From Diphasiastrum complanatum (Eukaryota > Streptophyta > Lycopodiopsida > Lycopodiales > Lycopodiaceae), in NCBI GenBank assembly GCA_029204225.1, contig CM055109.1, forward strand, positions 37,112,991 to 37,176,990: DNA of 64,000 bases. Reading direction: 5' to 3'. The translations under genes and the position numbers were made by a program. The notes below the pieces were generated by a model. The model did not search any database and was not told the DNA's origin. It saw only the letters and a program-made list of their open reading frames with translations. The stretch's first letter is position 1; each line of letters starts with the position of its first letter. Below, piece by piece: positions 1 to 12,085 of this stretch.

Positions 1-3000
1 GATTTTGCATAAATCGACTCAATTTGTGCACACAATAGCTCAAATCGGGTCTAGTGATAGTAAGCCAAATTAAAGAGCCTATAAGACTCCTATAAAGTGT
101 GATGTCCTCGAAGGATCTTTCATCACCTTTAATAGGATCTTTTACATGTTGCTCCATGGGAGTATCTATGCCTTCACAAGTTTGCATATTGAATTTTCTT
201 AACATAGAAAAAACATATCTAGATTGACAAATAAAAGCATACTCTTCATGAAAATCAATCTCAAGGCCCAAAATGTAATGGATCTCTCCTAGTACCATCA
301 AACTTTAAGTACATAGAAGGATCATAGTCACTAAGCACAAATCCTAATGAAAGTAGAAAGTTGTTGAGTATTGAATACCATGATCTAGGTGCTTGCTTTA
401 AGCCATAAAGACTTCTAAATAGCAAACACACCTTAGATTTATCCTTGATAAATCCTTGAGGCTGTTCCATGTATATCTCCTCCTCAAGATAGCCATTCAA
501 AAAAGCGTTGGAGACATCAAGTTGAAACAGTTTCCACTTAAAAAATAGGGCAAGAGAGATTATGATTCTTATTGTCACCATCTTTGCTACAGGGGCAAAG
601 GTTTCTTCATATTCAAGGCCATATATTTGTGCAAAGCCTTTAGCACATAATCTTGCCTTGTACTTGTTGATGGAGCCATCATGATTGTACTTGATCTTGA
701 ACACCCACTTGCATCCAATGATATGCATGTAAGGTGGTGGATCCACTAGCTCCCATGTGTGGTTGGTGATCAAGGCATCATATTCAATCTTCATGGCCTC
801 ATACCACTCCTTGGTATTGAGAGCTTCTTGAACATCTTTGGGCTCCTCATGAGAAACAAAATAAGCATAAGTGGAATCAAGATCCACTTGTTTTCCTTTA
901 TCATCATAAGTGAGCCTCTTGGGCTCGGATCTCTCCCTCATGGATCTTCTAGGAGTGAAAATCCGAGGACTTCCGTCTTCAAATCTTGACTCCTCCATAT
1001 GTTGATTGTCTTCAATAACAATAGGTGATAGACTTTGAGGTTGCTTGATCTCGGCCCCTCCAAGATTGGACTTTTCTTCTTCATGAAAAACTACATCTCT
1101 ACTATCAATTACTCTAGAGGTAGAGAGCATGTAGATTCGATAGGCTTTCTTGTTGGATGAATATCCAACCATTACTCCTTTGCTTGCACAAGGATCATCC
1201 TTCTTTCTCGTTTCCAAGGGAATATGGACAAACCATATGCATCCAAATACTCTAAGGTGTTCAACCTTAGGTTTCTTTAAATAGAGTGCTTCATATGGTG
1301 ACTTTCCTCCAAGTGCGACATGAGGGAGTCTATTGCAAAGATAGTTTGAGCAATTGATAGCCTCACCCCAAATGTCTTTTGGCAAGGATGCCTCAATTCT
1401 AATGGTTTTGGCACATTCACACAGTGTTCTATTCTTTCTTTCAGCCACCCCATTTTGAGATGGTATATATGCACAAGAAAACTTCCTTTTAATGCCTTCA
1501 AGCTCACAATAATCATGAAATTTATTGGAAGTGTACTCACCACCTCCATCACTTCTAAGAATCTTGATTTTGTAAGAAAATTGCTTTTCAACTAGAGCTT
1601 TGAACTTTAGAAAATAGTCAAACACCATAGATTTTGAAGCTAGAAGATATACCCAAGTAAATCTAGTGAAATCATCAATGAAAGTTACAAAGCAAGTAGC
1701 ACTACCCTTGCTCTTTGAAGATGAGAAGTGCACATCCGAGTGTATGAGCTCCAATGGATGTGTAGTCTTGATAGATGACTTTGAGAAAGGCTTCTTATGA
1801 GACTTAGATATGGCACAAGCCTCACATGGCTTGAAATTCTTGGAGATAAGATTAGGCAAGCCACTAGCTTTGGCTTTCTTGACCATGGACACCATAGAAT
1901 TATAGCTAGGATGTCCCAACCTTCTATGCCATAGTTCCTCCAAAGACATATGAGTAGCAAAAGCACTTTCACAAGAGTTAGCATACTCTTTGGGATCAAG
2001 CTTGTAGATTCCACCATATCTAGACCCAAATGCAAGGATCTCATCATGCTTCTTGATTGTACGTGTATCAACATTGAAATTCACATCTAGTCCACTATCA
2101 AACAATTGCCCAACACTAATAAGATTTTTTGTTAACTTGGGAACAAAAAGTACATTAGATAGAGAAAGAACTTTTGATGAAGAAAGCTTTAAGGGAATGG
2201 TCCCTATGCCTTCAATAGCACACTCATGATCATTTGCTGTGTAGATGGACTTCTTGGCTCCTTCATAAGGTGACATGGATGAAAAAGAATGCTTGGAGCT
2301 ACACATATGTGAGGAAGCTCCACTGTCGATATACCACGAACCATCCTTCTTGAAAGGTGATGAAGAAAAACTCGAGACCATAAAAGATCCCTCTCCATCA
2401 CTTGCATGAGCATCTTCCTTCTCTTCATTAGAAATGTTTGCTTGCTTGAATTGAATCTTCTTCTTGAAGCAATTGGTGGCATAATGCCCCTTCTTGCCAC
2501 AAAAGAAACACTTGATGTTTTTCTTCTTCTTCTTGGATGTGGAAGCTTGACAGAACTCATCCTCATCTCCTTTCTCCTTGGAAATAAGATTGTTCTTGCT
2601 TGAAGAGGATTGGTGTTGATTCTTACTTCTTGTCTTGTGCTTGTCTTTGGTAAAGAGAGATTTACCATCAATGTTGAGAGACAGTCTCTCCATTTTCAAG
2701 AGTTTATACTCTTGTCTTGATTCTTCAGAAATGAGCACACTTTGGAGTGCTTCCAAACTTGGTAGCTCCTCCTTAATGGCATAACTCTGAACAAGGCTGT
2801 CATATTCCTCCTTTAACCCATTAAGTATGACTTGAACAAGTCTATTTTGGTTGATGGAGTCTCCTATGCATGACAATTCTCTATAGAGGTCTTTAACTCT
2901 CATTACATAAGCTGAAGCACATTCATCACTTCTCTGTACACTTTGAAAAATTTGGTTTCTTAGTGTTAGAAGTCTAGAAGTATTCTTTGCCTCGTAGATA

Positions 3001-3281
3001 GACTTGAGAGTATCCCAAGCATCTTTGGCACTAGTACAAGCACCAATTTCTCTTAAGATGTCATTTGAGACATTCATCTTAATATAATGTAGAGCCATCC
3101 TGGCTCTCTTTTTGTACTTTGGAATTTCTTGAAAAATTTGTGGTTCTTCTTCAATGCCAAGTACAATATCCATCACATCTTGTAGTATTAAGACAAATTC
3201 CATTCTAACCTTCCAATTTGAGTAATTGGAGGTTGACAAACTTTCACTTGCTTCTAATAGAAAGACACCCATTGAAGTCAT
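1..3281 (-). pseudogene. copia-1 gag-pol polyprotein, RT core deleted
   Basis: The frame is open from 3350 to 261 (1029 codons); a gag-like start falls at the Met near 3281. Visible domains: UBN2-type gag, a CCHC knuckle CFFCGKKGHYATNC at residues 281-294, protease DSGASSH at 342-348, pre-integrase HRRLGHP, and integrase with all three acidic residues (HSDVH, SDGGGEY, NGVAERKN). RT follows with QLDVSNAFLNG and YGLKQAPRSW. After KFDGT near position 288 the frame shifts and resumes as EIHYILGLEI, which normally lies downstream of YVDD. The YVDD segment is therefore missing. Bases 1-250 continue in the other frame with RNase H region sequence (GSLIWLTITRPDLSYCV). It cannot encode active RT. Confidence 0.9.
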
Positions 3282-4023
3282 AAAGAATGATGGAAATAAA
3301 AAAAGATGGATGAAAGAATTGCTTATCTTCTCACTATAGGAACCAATCAAGGGTACATAACCAAATCCTATGTAAGACTAAGCAAAAAACTGTGAGATAG
3401 ATCTCACTAGCTTGACAATCTCTCTAAAACAAGATTTGAATCATCAAAAAGATGAAATATGGCAAAAGTTATGGTTCTCTGAATTTCACACGTGTGAAAT
3501 ACTCCAAAAATGTCAAATTGACTCAAATACAATCTATTTTTATGAAACGATTTGTCTAGAACCTATAAATCTTGTCTAAATCACATATAGATGAGATTGG
3601 TCAACTTCTGGATGATTTTTGTGATCATTCAAGCAATAAATGACATGTACACACGATTTGCCACAGGTCTAGGCGCCCAACCTACAACTTTTCAAAAGCT
3701 TATAACTTCTGATTGGCTTATCCAACTGTCATGATTCAAATTGCATCAAATTATACACATTTCTAGCTTTCTAGTGGGCTAATTTGCTTGAAATTTGGAT
3801 ATGAGGTGAGAGAGAACCACCAATCTGAAAATGGGCGGATTTCACACGTGCCAACACCTGAAATTTCGTATAGTACCTGATCTAGACCATTCAAAGTGGT
3901 TTGAAACTCAGAATCACAAGAAAACTGCAAACTAGCTAGAAAGTAGAATCTAGACAATTCCTAGCTTGAAATCTGATCACATCTGCAAACTTTTTGATTA
4001 GATTTGCTTGTAAAACTTAGGTA

Positions 4024-4036
4024 GGCTATGATACCA
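4024..4036 (-). promoter_or_regulatory. Primer-binding site of copia-1
   Basis: The minus strand reads TGGTATCATAGCC immediately after the LTR, one base off the usual plant copia site complementary to the initiator tRNA-Met 3' end (TGGTATCAGAGC). Confidence 0.8.
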
Positions 4037-4622
4037 TGCTGAATTCACACGTGTGGGACGCCCTCCACATGTACTTTTGATCTCCTAAGCCCAATAATAC
4101 CATAAAGATCAGACTAGCATTGGTTGACAATAGGAAAGCTGATCATACAAGAAATACTATTGTGTTACAAGCAAGATCTGTCAACAAAACATAAGACTAA
4201 GCATCATAAATGCCTCTACTCGGCTAGAGAGAGAAAATAGGAAGTTCAAAACTCTTGGAGAGAGAGAGGGCACAAAGAGCTTGTTTCCAAATTTGCATTA
4301 CACACAAATTTCATCATGTTCTCAATGAGAGTACATCACATATATATAGATCCATGGACTCTTCTCCTACTTTGAGTTGAATCGGAGTTGTGGATCCACC
4401 TCTCAAGCTATCTAGACTTATCCAAGCCACCTCACTATGTCTAATTGTGCCACCTAGTCTTTTCATGCATTAAATGTGGCATGTAAAGTACAAATGGCAA
4501 TTTCTATGGTAGCTTGAGTTTCTACTTCTACCTACCTTGAATATTCTATTCTAAGATGGGTCTTTACTAAGCCAAAAGAGCTCAATTCATCTTTGGCAGT
4601 TTTAGGACCCCTACTCACAACA
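4037..4622 (-). repeat. 5' LTR of copia-1
   Basis: In element orientation the LTR begins TGTTGTGAGTAGGGG at 4622 and ends in CA directly against the primer-binding site at 4036. Its length would be 586 bp. The partner LTR is outside the window, so the outer boundary is inferred from the TG...CA ends. Confidence 0.7.
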
Positions 4623-4973
4623 TTAGATAGATTTTTTAATATTTTGACAATCAGATCAGATATCTGTACCCCGTGGTACTTGGCTGATCTTCTTGGTTGT
4701 TCGTGGGGCACGATTTATTTCGTGTCATGTCAGCTTTTGTCAAAGGTTCAAAAATGAAAGCTAGCAAAGCTTTGGCATTAGAAACAAAATGTTTCTTCAA
4801 TACTAGTGTGTCAGTTTGAGATTCTCTACTTCAATATTGGACTCTCATTGGCTGTATGATTTTGGATACAAACTGGACACCATACATTCTCTCGTCGTGG
4901 GTATTGTAGCTGGTTTAGATCTGGCACAGTGGATGAAGATGCTACAACACTTTGCAAATCCTTTAGTTTCTGA
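4623..4973. other. Stretch with no recognisable gene
   Basis: It lies between the copia-1 LTR and a gypsy gag relic. I see no coding domain or RNA gene. It probably belongs to the gypsy relic to its right. Confidence 0.5.
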
Positions 4974-5640
4974 TCAAACTGGATTGTCAATTGTTCCATC
5001 TGTTGTTTGATCCATCAGTAGATCATTCGGAATGTTGGAAGCGTTGGAGGTTGATGCCACCGAGGGGGTGGGATGATGGATCACTGGATAGTTATGGGTT
5101 GAATCATCATCTGATCGTTCATCATCCTCTCTGATGGCATCTTCCATAGCTTCTTGCAATGTAGCATACTACTTCGAGCGTTTAAGCTCTCTTCTGATGC
5201 TTCGTGGTAATCCTGCTAGGAACCACATGATTATCGCATGATTGAGATCAGGGCTGTGTTGCACTAGGATCGTAGATGCTTGACACGTTCGATATAGTTT
5301 CGGACCTTTTCTCGTTTTCCCATTTTTATCTTGCTCAATAGGAGAAATGGGTCTTCCAAGAACTTCCTTGGTTTAAAGCGGGTGATGAGGGCCACTTTAA
5401 CCCCTTCCCATGTGGATTTTTCTTTGACTGATTGGTTGAAGAACTAATCTTGGGCTGTAGCTATTAACGATATGGGAAACAACTTTAACTTTTCCTCAGG
5501 AGTCTATTCACCGTAGATTTTGCATGCTTGTTTGTAAATCTGGAAGAATCTGATAGGACCTGTCGATCCATCATATTTTGGCATCTCAAGACGAGGTGCT
5601 CTCCGGATCACTTGCAAGGGTACGACATGTACGAGTTTAT
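4974..5640 (-). mobile_element. Ty3/gypsy gag relic
   Basis: Read on the minus strand, 5590-5300 gives PRLEMPKYDGSTGP, then FFQIYKQACKIYGE, several in-frame stops, and TWEGVKVALITRFKP. This is the shape of the retrotransposon gag domain of gypsy elements (substrate motif, then W...F...F spacing). An acidic region follows down to 4974. Stops at TAG and TGA show it is dead. It is interrupted or joined on its right by a copia relic. Confidence 0.6.
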
Positions 5641-5699
5641 CCATCGGGGCCATTGCAACTGTTCCTGCCTTTGCTTCAATCTATGCAAGAGAAACTAGT

Positions 5700-5794
5700 A
5701 GTTGACTATAGAGTAGCCTACAACTACTTACAATTGGTAACAACTGTCAACAATAAATCGTAAACAGTAACAAGTATATCATTGGTTTCTAACA
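5700..5794 (-). repeat. End of a 3' LTR of a copia relic
   Basis: In plus orientation the LTR ends TTTCTAACA at 5794, followed by a polypurine tract on the minus strand (TTGAGGGAGAG). The same arrangement is seen at 60368, so the two relics may be related. The left boundary is not resolved. Confidence 0.45.
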
Positions 5795-6990
5795 CTCTCC
5801 CTCAATGATAAAATTACATTTTTCTATTCCTAATAAGTATGAAAGTTTTCAAATTTACATCTATCTAATGACTTAGTAGAAATATATGTCACTTGATCTT
5901 CAGATTTACAAAAATAAGATCAATGGCCCCATCAAGTACTTTCTCTCGAACAAAGTAATAATGTATATTGATGTGCTTAGTTTGAGCATGTAGAACTGGA
6001 TTTTTGGCAAGGTGAATGCAGCTTTGGTTTTCGCAAGAGATAGCAGTCGCATCCACATGTGGTTGACCTAAATCAACAAGCAATCTTTGTACCCATACCG
6101 CTTCCTGTGTAGCATTGCTAAGTGCATGATATTTAGCTTCCGTAAAAAATAAGACTAATGTAGGTTACTTTTTGCTGACAATTCAGCTCTCATTACTTCC
6201 TGTAATAATCAGATCATCCACGTACAAAACAATGAACATTAAGAATGTAAAGATTAGGATCAGCATTACTTTTTATCATTTCCCTTCATTTCAAGTGTTC
6301 ATCAATGCAAGAATACCACGCCAAGCTTGCTTCAATCCATAAATAGCTTTGTTGAGCTTGCAAACAAGATGTTCCCTCCCAAGCTCAACAAATCTTTGAG
6401 GTTGTACTAAATACGCCTCTTTATCTAGCACTCCATTAAGAAAAACATATTTAACGTCCATTTGTCGAATCTTCCAACCATAGAAAGCAAAAATATCAAT
6501 GATAGAATGTATAGCTACCATCTTAGCTACGGGTGCAAAGCCTTCTTGCTGCTAAAATCCTCTCGCAACCAACTATGCTTTGTACTTGTTGAGTTGCTCA
6601 TCCGCTCCATATTTGATTTGCAAGTGATAGGCGTCTTACCATCAGGTAGCTCAATCGGGTTCCACGACCTATTTTTCGATATGGCCTCCATTTCTGTTTC
6701 CATAGCTACATGCCACTCCTTGTGCTCCTTTGCTTCACCAGCCTTGAGCATGGAACTCATTAGGGCTAGATTCATCTCTAATATTGCAGGATGTTTCTGA
6801 TTCAGCTTGACCTTCTAAGCTCTCCCTGTTCGCTAGATTTGGGAGTATCTCCCTTTTTAGCATCACTTGTGACTGATAAATACCATTTAGATACTCTCTC
6901 AGGGATTCCAACATCAAACTTGTCTTTGTCCATTGAATCTTTGTTGGAAATTAAGTCCACCGTTGTCTCCTTGGTGAATAACTAGTTTCT
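5795..6990 (-). pseudogene. Degenerate copia pol relic (RT and RNase H)
   Basis: On the minus strand, 6521-6291 encodes RT sequence with MDVKYVFLNG (normally DVKTAFLNG) and YGLKQA. Around 6230-6190 the catalytic box survives as LYVDDLIIT. The reading then jumps to the RNase H tail at 6110-5889 (ENQSCIHLAKNP, KHINIHYYFVREK), so the RT-RNase H connection is deleted. 6775-6527 holds the region before RT (EWHVAMETEMEAI). Multiple frameshifts are present. Confidence 0.8.
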
Positions 6991-8380
6991 ATTTCAAGAT
7001 TCTTCCTGGACATTTATAGATCGTTGATATAGGGTCAGGTGAAACCAACTTTGGTTCTACGTCTGCTCATCTGATACCTGTAGAAATCACAACTTAGACA
7101 ACCAAACTATTCGGAGAATGACTACAATGGACTTCTGGCTGATCTCTAGCAAAGGGTAACCAATCCTATCATAATTTCAAGTTTAGATGTTAAGTTCAAC
7201 AATTTGAATTCATTGAAGACTTGGCCATCTTCAAGGACTTCCAAGAACTAGCATTTAGAACAAGTCTGCAGAAATACATTATTTTTTCGACAGTTTGCAG
7301 AATGAGCCTCCTAGTTACGTCGTCATTCTGGTTGTAACTGCTATTTTGTTGTTCTTTAGTGTAATATAGCAGCAACACATTTTTCTATCTGTGTATAATG
7401 TAGATGAATGCTTATTGTGATTTGAATGCACTTCATTTCTATTTAATCACGCTTGTTTACTCTCTTTGATTAGAACACGGATGTGTACGACTCCTCATCT
7501 TCTGATCAGACGATGGCTATCTTTGATACCTGAGAAACTCGCCATCATTTTGTTGCATTGTCAATCCATTCAAAACTAAACTTTTTATCAAATCCATTCT
7601 CAATAATACCACACTCAAACCATTTCTAATCTCTTCGGTGGACTGTACTCATTTTGTATTTGTGTATGAATTAATTTATAAAATCTTGTTGGGCAACAGA
7701 ACATTTGAGCTGTGATTATACTTAGCATTAACAATCTATTAGACGATTTCTACATCTAGCAGTTGTAGTGGGTTTCTTTCCTTGCCTAACCTGAATCCAA
7801 GATCAGGCCACTTCAAACGCTGAACAAGGGACCCCAGTGCTAAGACTATATGTGGATTTACAAGTGTAAATTATGTGTATGTCGATTCGCAGCTTAAGAA
7901 CATCCAAATTGGCCTAGAATAGTTGGTAAAGCTAAAAGCAAATTTTGCAAAATCATGTGTAAAAAAACCAAGTTGATCAAAATTCGTCAATATCAATCAG
8001 AGGCCTCATTCATCCTAGATTGATTGGTACGTATCATTCATGATTTTGCTATTGCAACGCAGACTTTCAGAAGAAAAGAACAAGTTACTAACAAATTGTC
8101 AATTCCAAATCATAGGTACATCTAACTTATCTATTCAGTTTTTCGTACGATAAATCCATGCACATCATATCCATAGACGTACTAGGAAATCAAGTAGACC
8201 ATTTCTGCTCCTCGTAAATTTAAAGGTCAATATATCCTTATTCATCAACAGCTCCTCTTCAAAAACTGAGAACATTGGGTAGCCTTCTTCTTCTTGGTTG
8301 CTGAAGACAAGTACATCCAAGACAAAAAACTGTTGGAACATAAATGCGCATTCAAATTCTTTTGATATTTGGAGAGGGAT
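6991..8380. other. Intergenic stretch, nothing recognised
   Basis: AT-rich DNA between the copia relic and the 3' end of the ODC gene. I found no conserved coding block, RNA gene or terminal repeat on either strand. The part nearest 8707 probably includes the ODC 3' untranslated region. Confidence 0.5.
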
Positions 8381-8392
8381 ATGTTGATCCAG

Positions 8393-8398
8393 TTTATT
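8393..8398 (-). terminator. Candidate poly(A) signal of the ODC gene
   Basis: The minus strand reads AATAAA about 310 nt downstream of the ODC stop codon. Plausible by position only. Confidence 0.35.
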
Positions 8399-8706
8399 GG
8401 TAGGCGCTGTTAGACATATTTCAGATATATACTTTTACTCAGGGCCTCAAATCATAAAATTCTGCTTAAAGCTGTTCAAAAGTCCTAGCTAGTTCTTTCT
8501 TTATACCAAGATAGCAAGAATTGGAACTAAATGAGAGTGGCCAAGGGGGACTATTTCTTGAATAGAATCGTCTAACCATGCTTGCAACACAGATTAGGAG
8601 ATTTCTGCAGAAAAAATAACTCTGATGAAACTGTGTAATTCCTCCTCGTCGGTAAATCTCAATAAATGATCTCACGAATGCACCTGCTGAGCTACTTATC
8701 TTTCAT

Positions 8707-10209
8707 TCATTCGCTATCCTCGCTGGTGCTCTCTTCACTGAAACTTAACTTGTCTGTAAACTCGCAAGGAGTCTCAAAGGTCTTGAACAAGCTGCCAAGA
8801 GCTACAGTCGAGGGGCCTCTGGTATTCAATGAGAACACACAGAAGGTCTGAATAGCGGAGGTGTGGTAGCCATTGAAGCTAGATCCTGCACAGTGAGTGT
8901 AAGCTCCCATGTTAGGAAACACAATCCAATCTCCATCAACTAAATCTGGCAAAGGATGCTCCTTGAGAACCGTGTCAAGAGAATCACAGGTCGGACCAAA
9001 CACAGTTGATTTATACACTGGAAGCCCAGCGCAGGAGGTATTGTTCCGCGTAGAAATACAGGCAAGAGGCCGGGGACAGAGGACAGCGTAATCATGGATG
9101 AGGCAGTTCATCGTGCCGTAGATACCATCGTTGATCCAGTACTCCCTCACTTCGTCTCGTACTCTTTTACCATATACCATCGCTGCAAGCGTTGTGGGAG
9201 ACTCTGCGAAGTATCTACCAGGCTCCGCAATGATGCTTACTCCCAGCTCCTCGGGGAAGTATTGATCGAGAGCAGCATTGATCGCTTTGGCAGCTTCAGC
9301 CAGCTTGAGCTCTCCATTGTTGCCCACGGTGAAGCCTCCACCGATGTCGAGAATGTGCATAGCAGGGAGACCCAAGGCCAGCGCCTTCTCAAAAACTTTG
9401 TGAGCAACTGCAATGGCATCAAGATAAGAACGAGCATCGGAAGCACCACTACCAATGTGGAAAGAAACACCCACCACATCTACTTGTGCATTGGCTGCAG
9501 CCATCAGCAGATGCTCCACTTCAGATGTGAGAGCACCATACTTGACACCCAGAGGCCACTTCGAGCTCAGATCATCAGCTCGAAGCCGCAGAAGTAGCTT
9601 GGCGTTGGGATTGTTGAGCTTTACCTTTTTCACTTCGTGTTCGCAGTCGTAGGTGGTGAGATTCACTCCGACAGATGACGCATGCTTGATGTGCGATGGC
9701 ATCTTGCATGGATTAGCAAATATTATTCTTTGGGGTGACACACCCATGGATATGACCTGCTCGAGCTCAGATTTGCTTGCACAGTCGAATCCAGCACCCA
9801 GAGCGGCCATTGTGGATAGAAGAGGTGGCGATGGATTGCATTTCACTGCATAGTATGGCCGTACTCTGGGTAAGGCAGCAACCCAGTCATAGAACAGTTG
9901 GACTATGACGGCTAAATTGAGAACATAGAATGCATCTTGTAGACTTTTAGATCGGATGGTGCTCTCTATGAAAGCGTCTATGTCGTGCTGACAACTAGAT
10001 TTTATTATTGATACTTTGTTACCACCACTGCAGGTAGATTCTAGAATTTTTCCTAGAGCATTGAGAGGCATGTTAGCTACCTCGCGTGCTTCTACTGCAG
10101 ACTTGATACATTTGGTTTTCCTAACAGAGGGAGAGAAATCACAGTAATCTACGTCCTCGAACCCTAGAAATGCGTCCGTGCCATACACAGTTAATGAGTT
10201 GCAAGCCAT
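8707..10209 (-). CDS. ODC: Ornithine decarboxylase, PLP-dependent, intronless
   Basis: Converts ornithine to putrescine, the first committed polyamine step, as a cytosolic homodimer of the alanine-racemase-fold (fold III) decarboxylases. The 500-residue frame is uninterrupted. Visible motifs: PYYAVKCN with the Schiff-base lysine at K123, the glycine loop DIGGGFTVG (288-296), the phosphate-binding AEPGRYFAE (328-336), the catalytic cysteine in FGPTCDSLD (C408), and FPNMGAYTHCAGSSFNGY near the C-terminus. The size and single barrel plus C-terminal beta domain fit ODC rather than the larger plant arginine decarboxylase. The start AAAAAATGGC has a good context and is the first Met before the conserved region. 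The N-terminus is longer than the mammalian one and the last 12 residues are Ser/Glu/Asp-rich. No damage seen. Confidence 0.96.
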   Translation of the reverse strand: MACNSLTVYGTDAFLGFEDVDYCDFSPSVRKTKCIKSAVEAREVANMPLNALGKILESTCSGGNKVSIIKSSCQHDIDAFIESTIRSKSLQDAFYVLNLAVIVQLFYDWVAALPRVRPYYAVKCNPSPPLLSTMAALGAGFDCASKSELEQVISMGVSPQRIIFANPCKMPSHIKHASSVGVNLTTYDCEHEVKKVKLNNPNAKLLLRLRADDLSSKWPLGVKYGALTSEVEHLLMAAANAQVDVVGVSFHIGSGASDARSYLDAIAVAHKVFEKALALGLPAMHILDIGGGFTVGNNGELKLAEAAKAINAALDQYFPEELGVSIIAEPGRYFAESPTTLAAMVYGKRVRDEVREYWINDGIYGTMNCLIHDYAVLCPRPLACISTRNNTSCAGLPVYKSTVFGPTCDSLDTVLKEHPLPDLVDGDWIVFPNMGAYTHCAGSSFNGYHTSAIQTFCVFSLNTRGPSTVALGSLFKTFETPCEFTDKLSFSEESTSEDSE

Positions 10210-10335
10210 TTTTTCTACTGCTCAGATAATCGCTATACCCCTTACACTGTAGCTCAAAGCTACAATGACTTCAAAAGGCAAGCTTTTATGGATCTTCAGT
10301 CTCGCAGATCGCAATATCAGCGTAGAATAGACTAG

Positions 10336-10368
10336 TCAGATCAGTATTTTCAGAAAGTAGGAGCACAT
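10336..10368 (-). promoter_or_regulatory. Upstream ORF of 10 codons in the ODC leader
   Basis: ATG at 10368, reading MCSYFLKILI then TGA, 127 nt before the ODC start. It overlaps by one base the 5-codon upstream ORF at 10368-10385. Confidence 0.35.
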
Positions 10369-10506
10369 TATAGAAAGAACATCATCAAATTGGTCGATGA
10401 ACGAGATAGTCACGCTGCACAATGTCTAGCCTCTGAACAGTATTAATAAGGTCACAAATTCTGCCGCGATGGAATACTGCGGCTGAGAGCTTCGCAAAAA
10501 TCTTCT

Positions 10507-10632
10507 TCAATCAGGCAAGACACTCAACGGCAACGGCAAGCGAACAAGCGAATTAGTGAACTCGAAGAAATGCAGCAGCAGCAACAGATTCATGAGCAGA
10601 AAGAGGGATATCACCTTCCTCTTGCCATTCAT
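10507..10632 (-). promoter_or_regulatory. Upstream ORF of 41 codons in the ODC leader
   Basis: An ATG at 10632 opens a 41-codon frame, with an in-frame second ATG at 10593, ending at TGA 10507-10509. It contains a run of leucines (FLLMNLLLLLHFF). Two further tiny upstream ORFs lie nearer the gene: 10336-10368 (10 codons) and 10368-10385 (5 codons). Upstream ORFs are known to control ODC and AdoMet decarboxylase translation in other eukaryotes. Whether this ATG lies within the transcript is not known. Confidence 0.4.
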
Positions 10633-10647
10633 TAACTCGGACTTGCA

Positions 10648-10655
10648 ATATATAT
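10648..10655 (-). promoter_or_regulatory. Candidate TATA element for ODC
   Basis: TATATATT on the minus strand, about 440 nt upstream of the ODC start. A second AT-rich candidate (TATATAG) lies near 11108-11114. Neither is proven. Confidence 0.3.
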
Positions 10656-10659
10656 CCTG

Positions 10660-11930
10660 TGAGACTCCCGTCAATCAATATTGTTCTTCATTCTGGCTCT
10701 CCAGCTTCGCCGCAAAGCCTGCGTTTTGAAGCCTTCCAACCTTTCACACAGGTCCTGCAGGACTTTTCGTTCTCGAGTCGACTGTTGAGCGCAGGGGCAG
10801 CTGGGGCAGCTGGGAGATGCTGGGCATATTCTCGACTTTTTCTAGGAGCATTACGATTCACGTGAGAGGCTACGACTCGCGACGTCGCTCCTCTCCTCGC
10901 TCGCCTGTCCCTTCTCCTCTCTCACCAGGGTAGCCTAGTAGCCTGTGACTGGAGAATATAGGGTATAGAATAGAAAAGAGTTAGCCAGCTCGGTAAAGTG
11001 TGGTGTGGGCGGTGGGTAGACATGAGCGCAGTTAAGCGAATGAATGGTTGGTTGGTTAACCAGGTTAGGCAAATTAGAGGTTTCTACTTTGTGTGTAGCA
11101 GCAAAGCAAAAGGATCTATATAATATTACTCTTCACTTTGAAGGACGGACCCAGACTGAAGAGCCAAGTTCTGTTCTGGGATCTAAATAGAGAGAGAAGA
11201 GTGAAGGAGACAGGAGACACTTCTGTGCCAAAACCGGACAATCGCTCGCTTGACTAGTGAATGCAGATTTTGCTGTGGTCTAGATTCTAGACTGACTAGA
11301 CACCTAAGTAGAAGTAGGCCTTCATGTCTCTTTCATTTAGAATATATACAAGAAGAAGCTAGTTTGTTGTTAGCGATAAAAGGAGGGAGTGTGCATGAAA
11401 AATGTGATCCATTTACACAATTCAACTTATAATCCTAAAGTAAACTAGACCCCACCACTTTTTTATAGCTGGATTTGAGGTCACCAACGTGCAAGCAAGT
11501 GAAGATAAAACAAGTATCCTTGCCAAACAAAAAAAATGCGAAATCTAAAAACAATAACTATGGACTATTTTTAGCTTCATAAGCTATCTTGACAATGTAT
11601 TAAATGTTTAAAAGGTGAAAAAAAAACCTAATAAAATCATATAGCCAATTGTAGAAGCTACCATTAGTTTCATTCAATGTTTGTAGGTTTTTTGCATGTT
11701 AAAAAAGCATGAATTTGATTATAGATTTGAAATTTATAGATAGTGTTCTATCATTTTATCACCTATCCCATTGAAGCGTCATGAGTCTTTTAGAAGAATT
11801 GGTTGAAAAAATTTGAGAGCACTTATTGATATGTCTCGGCTTTGTGAGTTTGGGCAATGCCTTTCTTTTTATTGAATTGATTTAGAATGCATTGGCTTTC
11901 TATTTTTTCCATTTTCCATCAATTCAATGC
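10660..11930. other. ODC upstream region, no gene recognised
   Basis: It contains a purine/pyrimidine-biased stretch (10880-10930) and AT-rich DNA toward 11930. No conserved protein segment or RNA gene is seen. It probably holds the ODC promoter and perhaps a 5' untranslated intron. Confidence 0.4.
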
Positions 11931-12085
11931 TTATGTAACTTTGAGCAAATGTATGCACTTACACAGACATTTTTCATGTGTGGAGGCTGGAATACAAGGT
12001 CCACGGGACATTTCAATGGAGCCCAGGAGAATTACGGAAATAAGCACCTTACAAGGAAGTAGACTATGTAAATAACAATTTTGTG

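Larger units (their letters stand above)
1..4622 (-). mobile_element. Ty1/copia LTR retrotransposon copia-1, 3' end outside window
   Basis: Gag-pol, leader, primer-binding site and 5' LTR follow one another on the minus strand. The element runs off the left edge in the RNase H region, so the 3' LTR and one target-site duplication are not visible. Domain order gag, protease, integrase, RT, RNase H is typical of copia. The non-coding leader (about 3283-4023) carries no other gene and includes the palindrome CACACGTGTG at 3488-3497, which recurs in the LTR at 4046-4055. Decay is modest: one long frame stays open, but the RT core is deleted. Confidence 0.9.

Noticed and set aside
9094-9597. 167-codon plus-strand frame
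   Set aside because: It is antisense to the conserved ODC coding sequence and has no domain.
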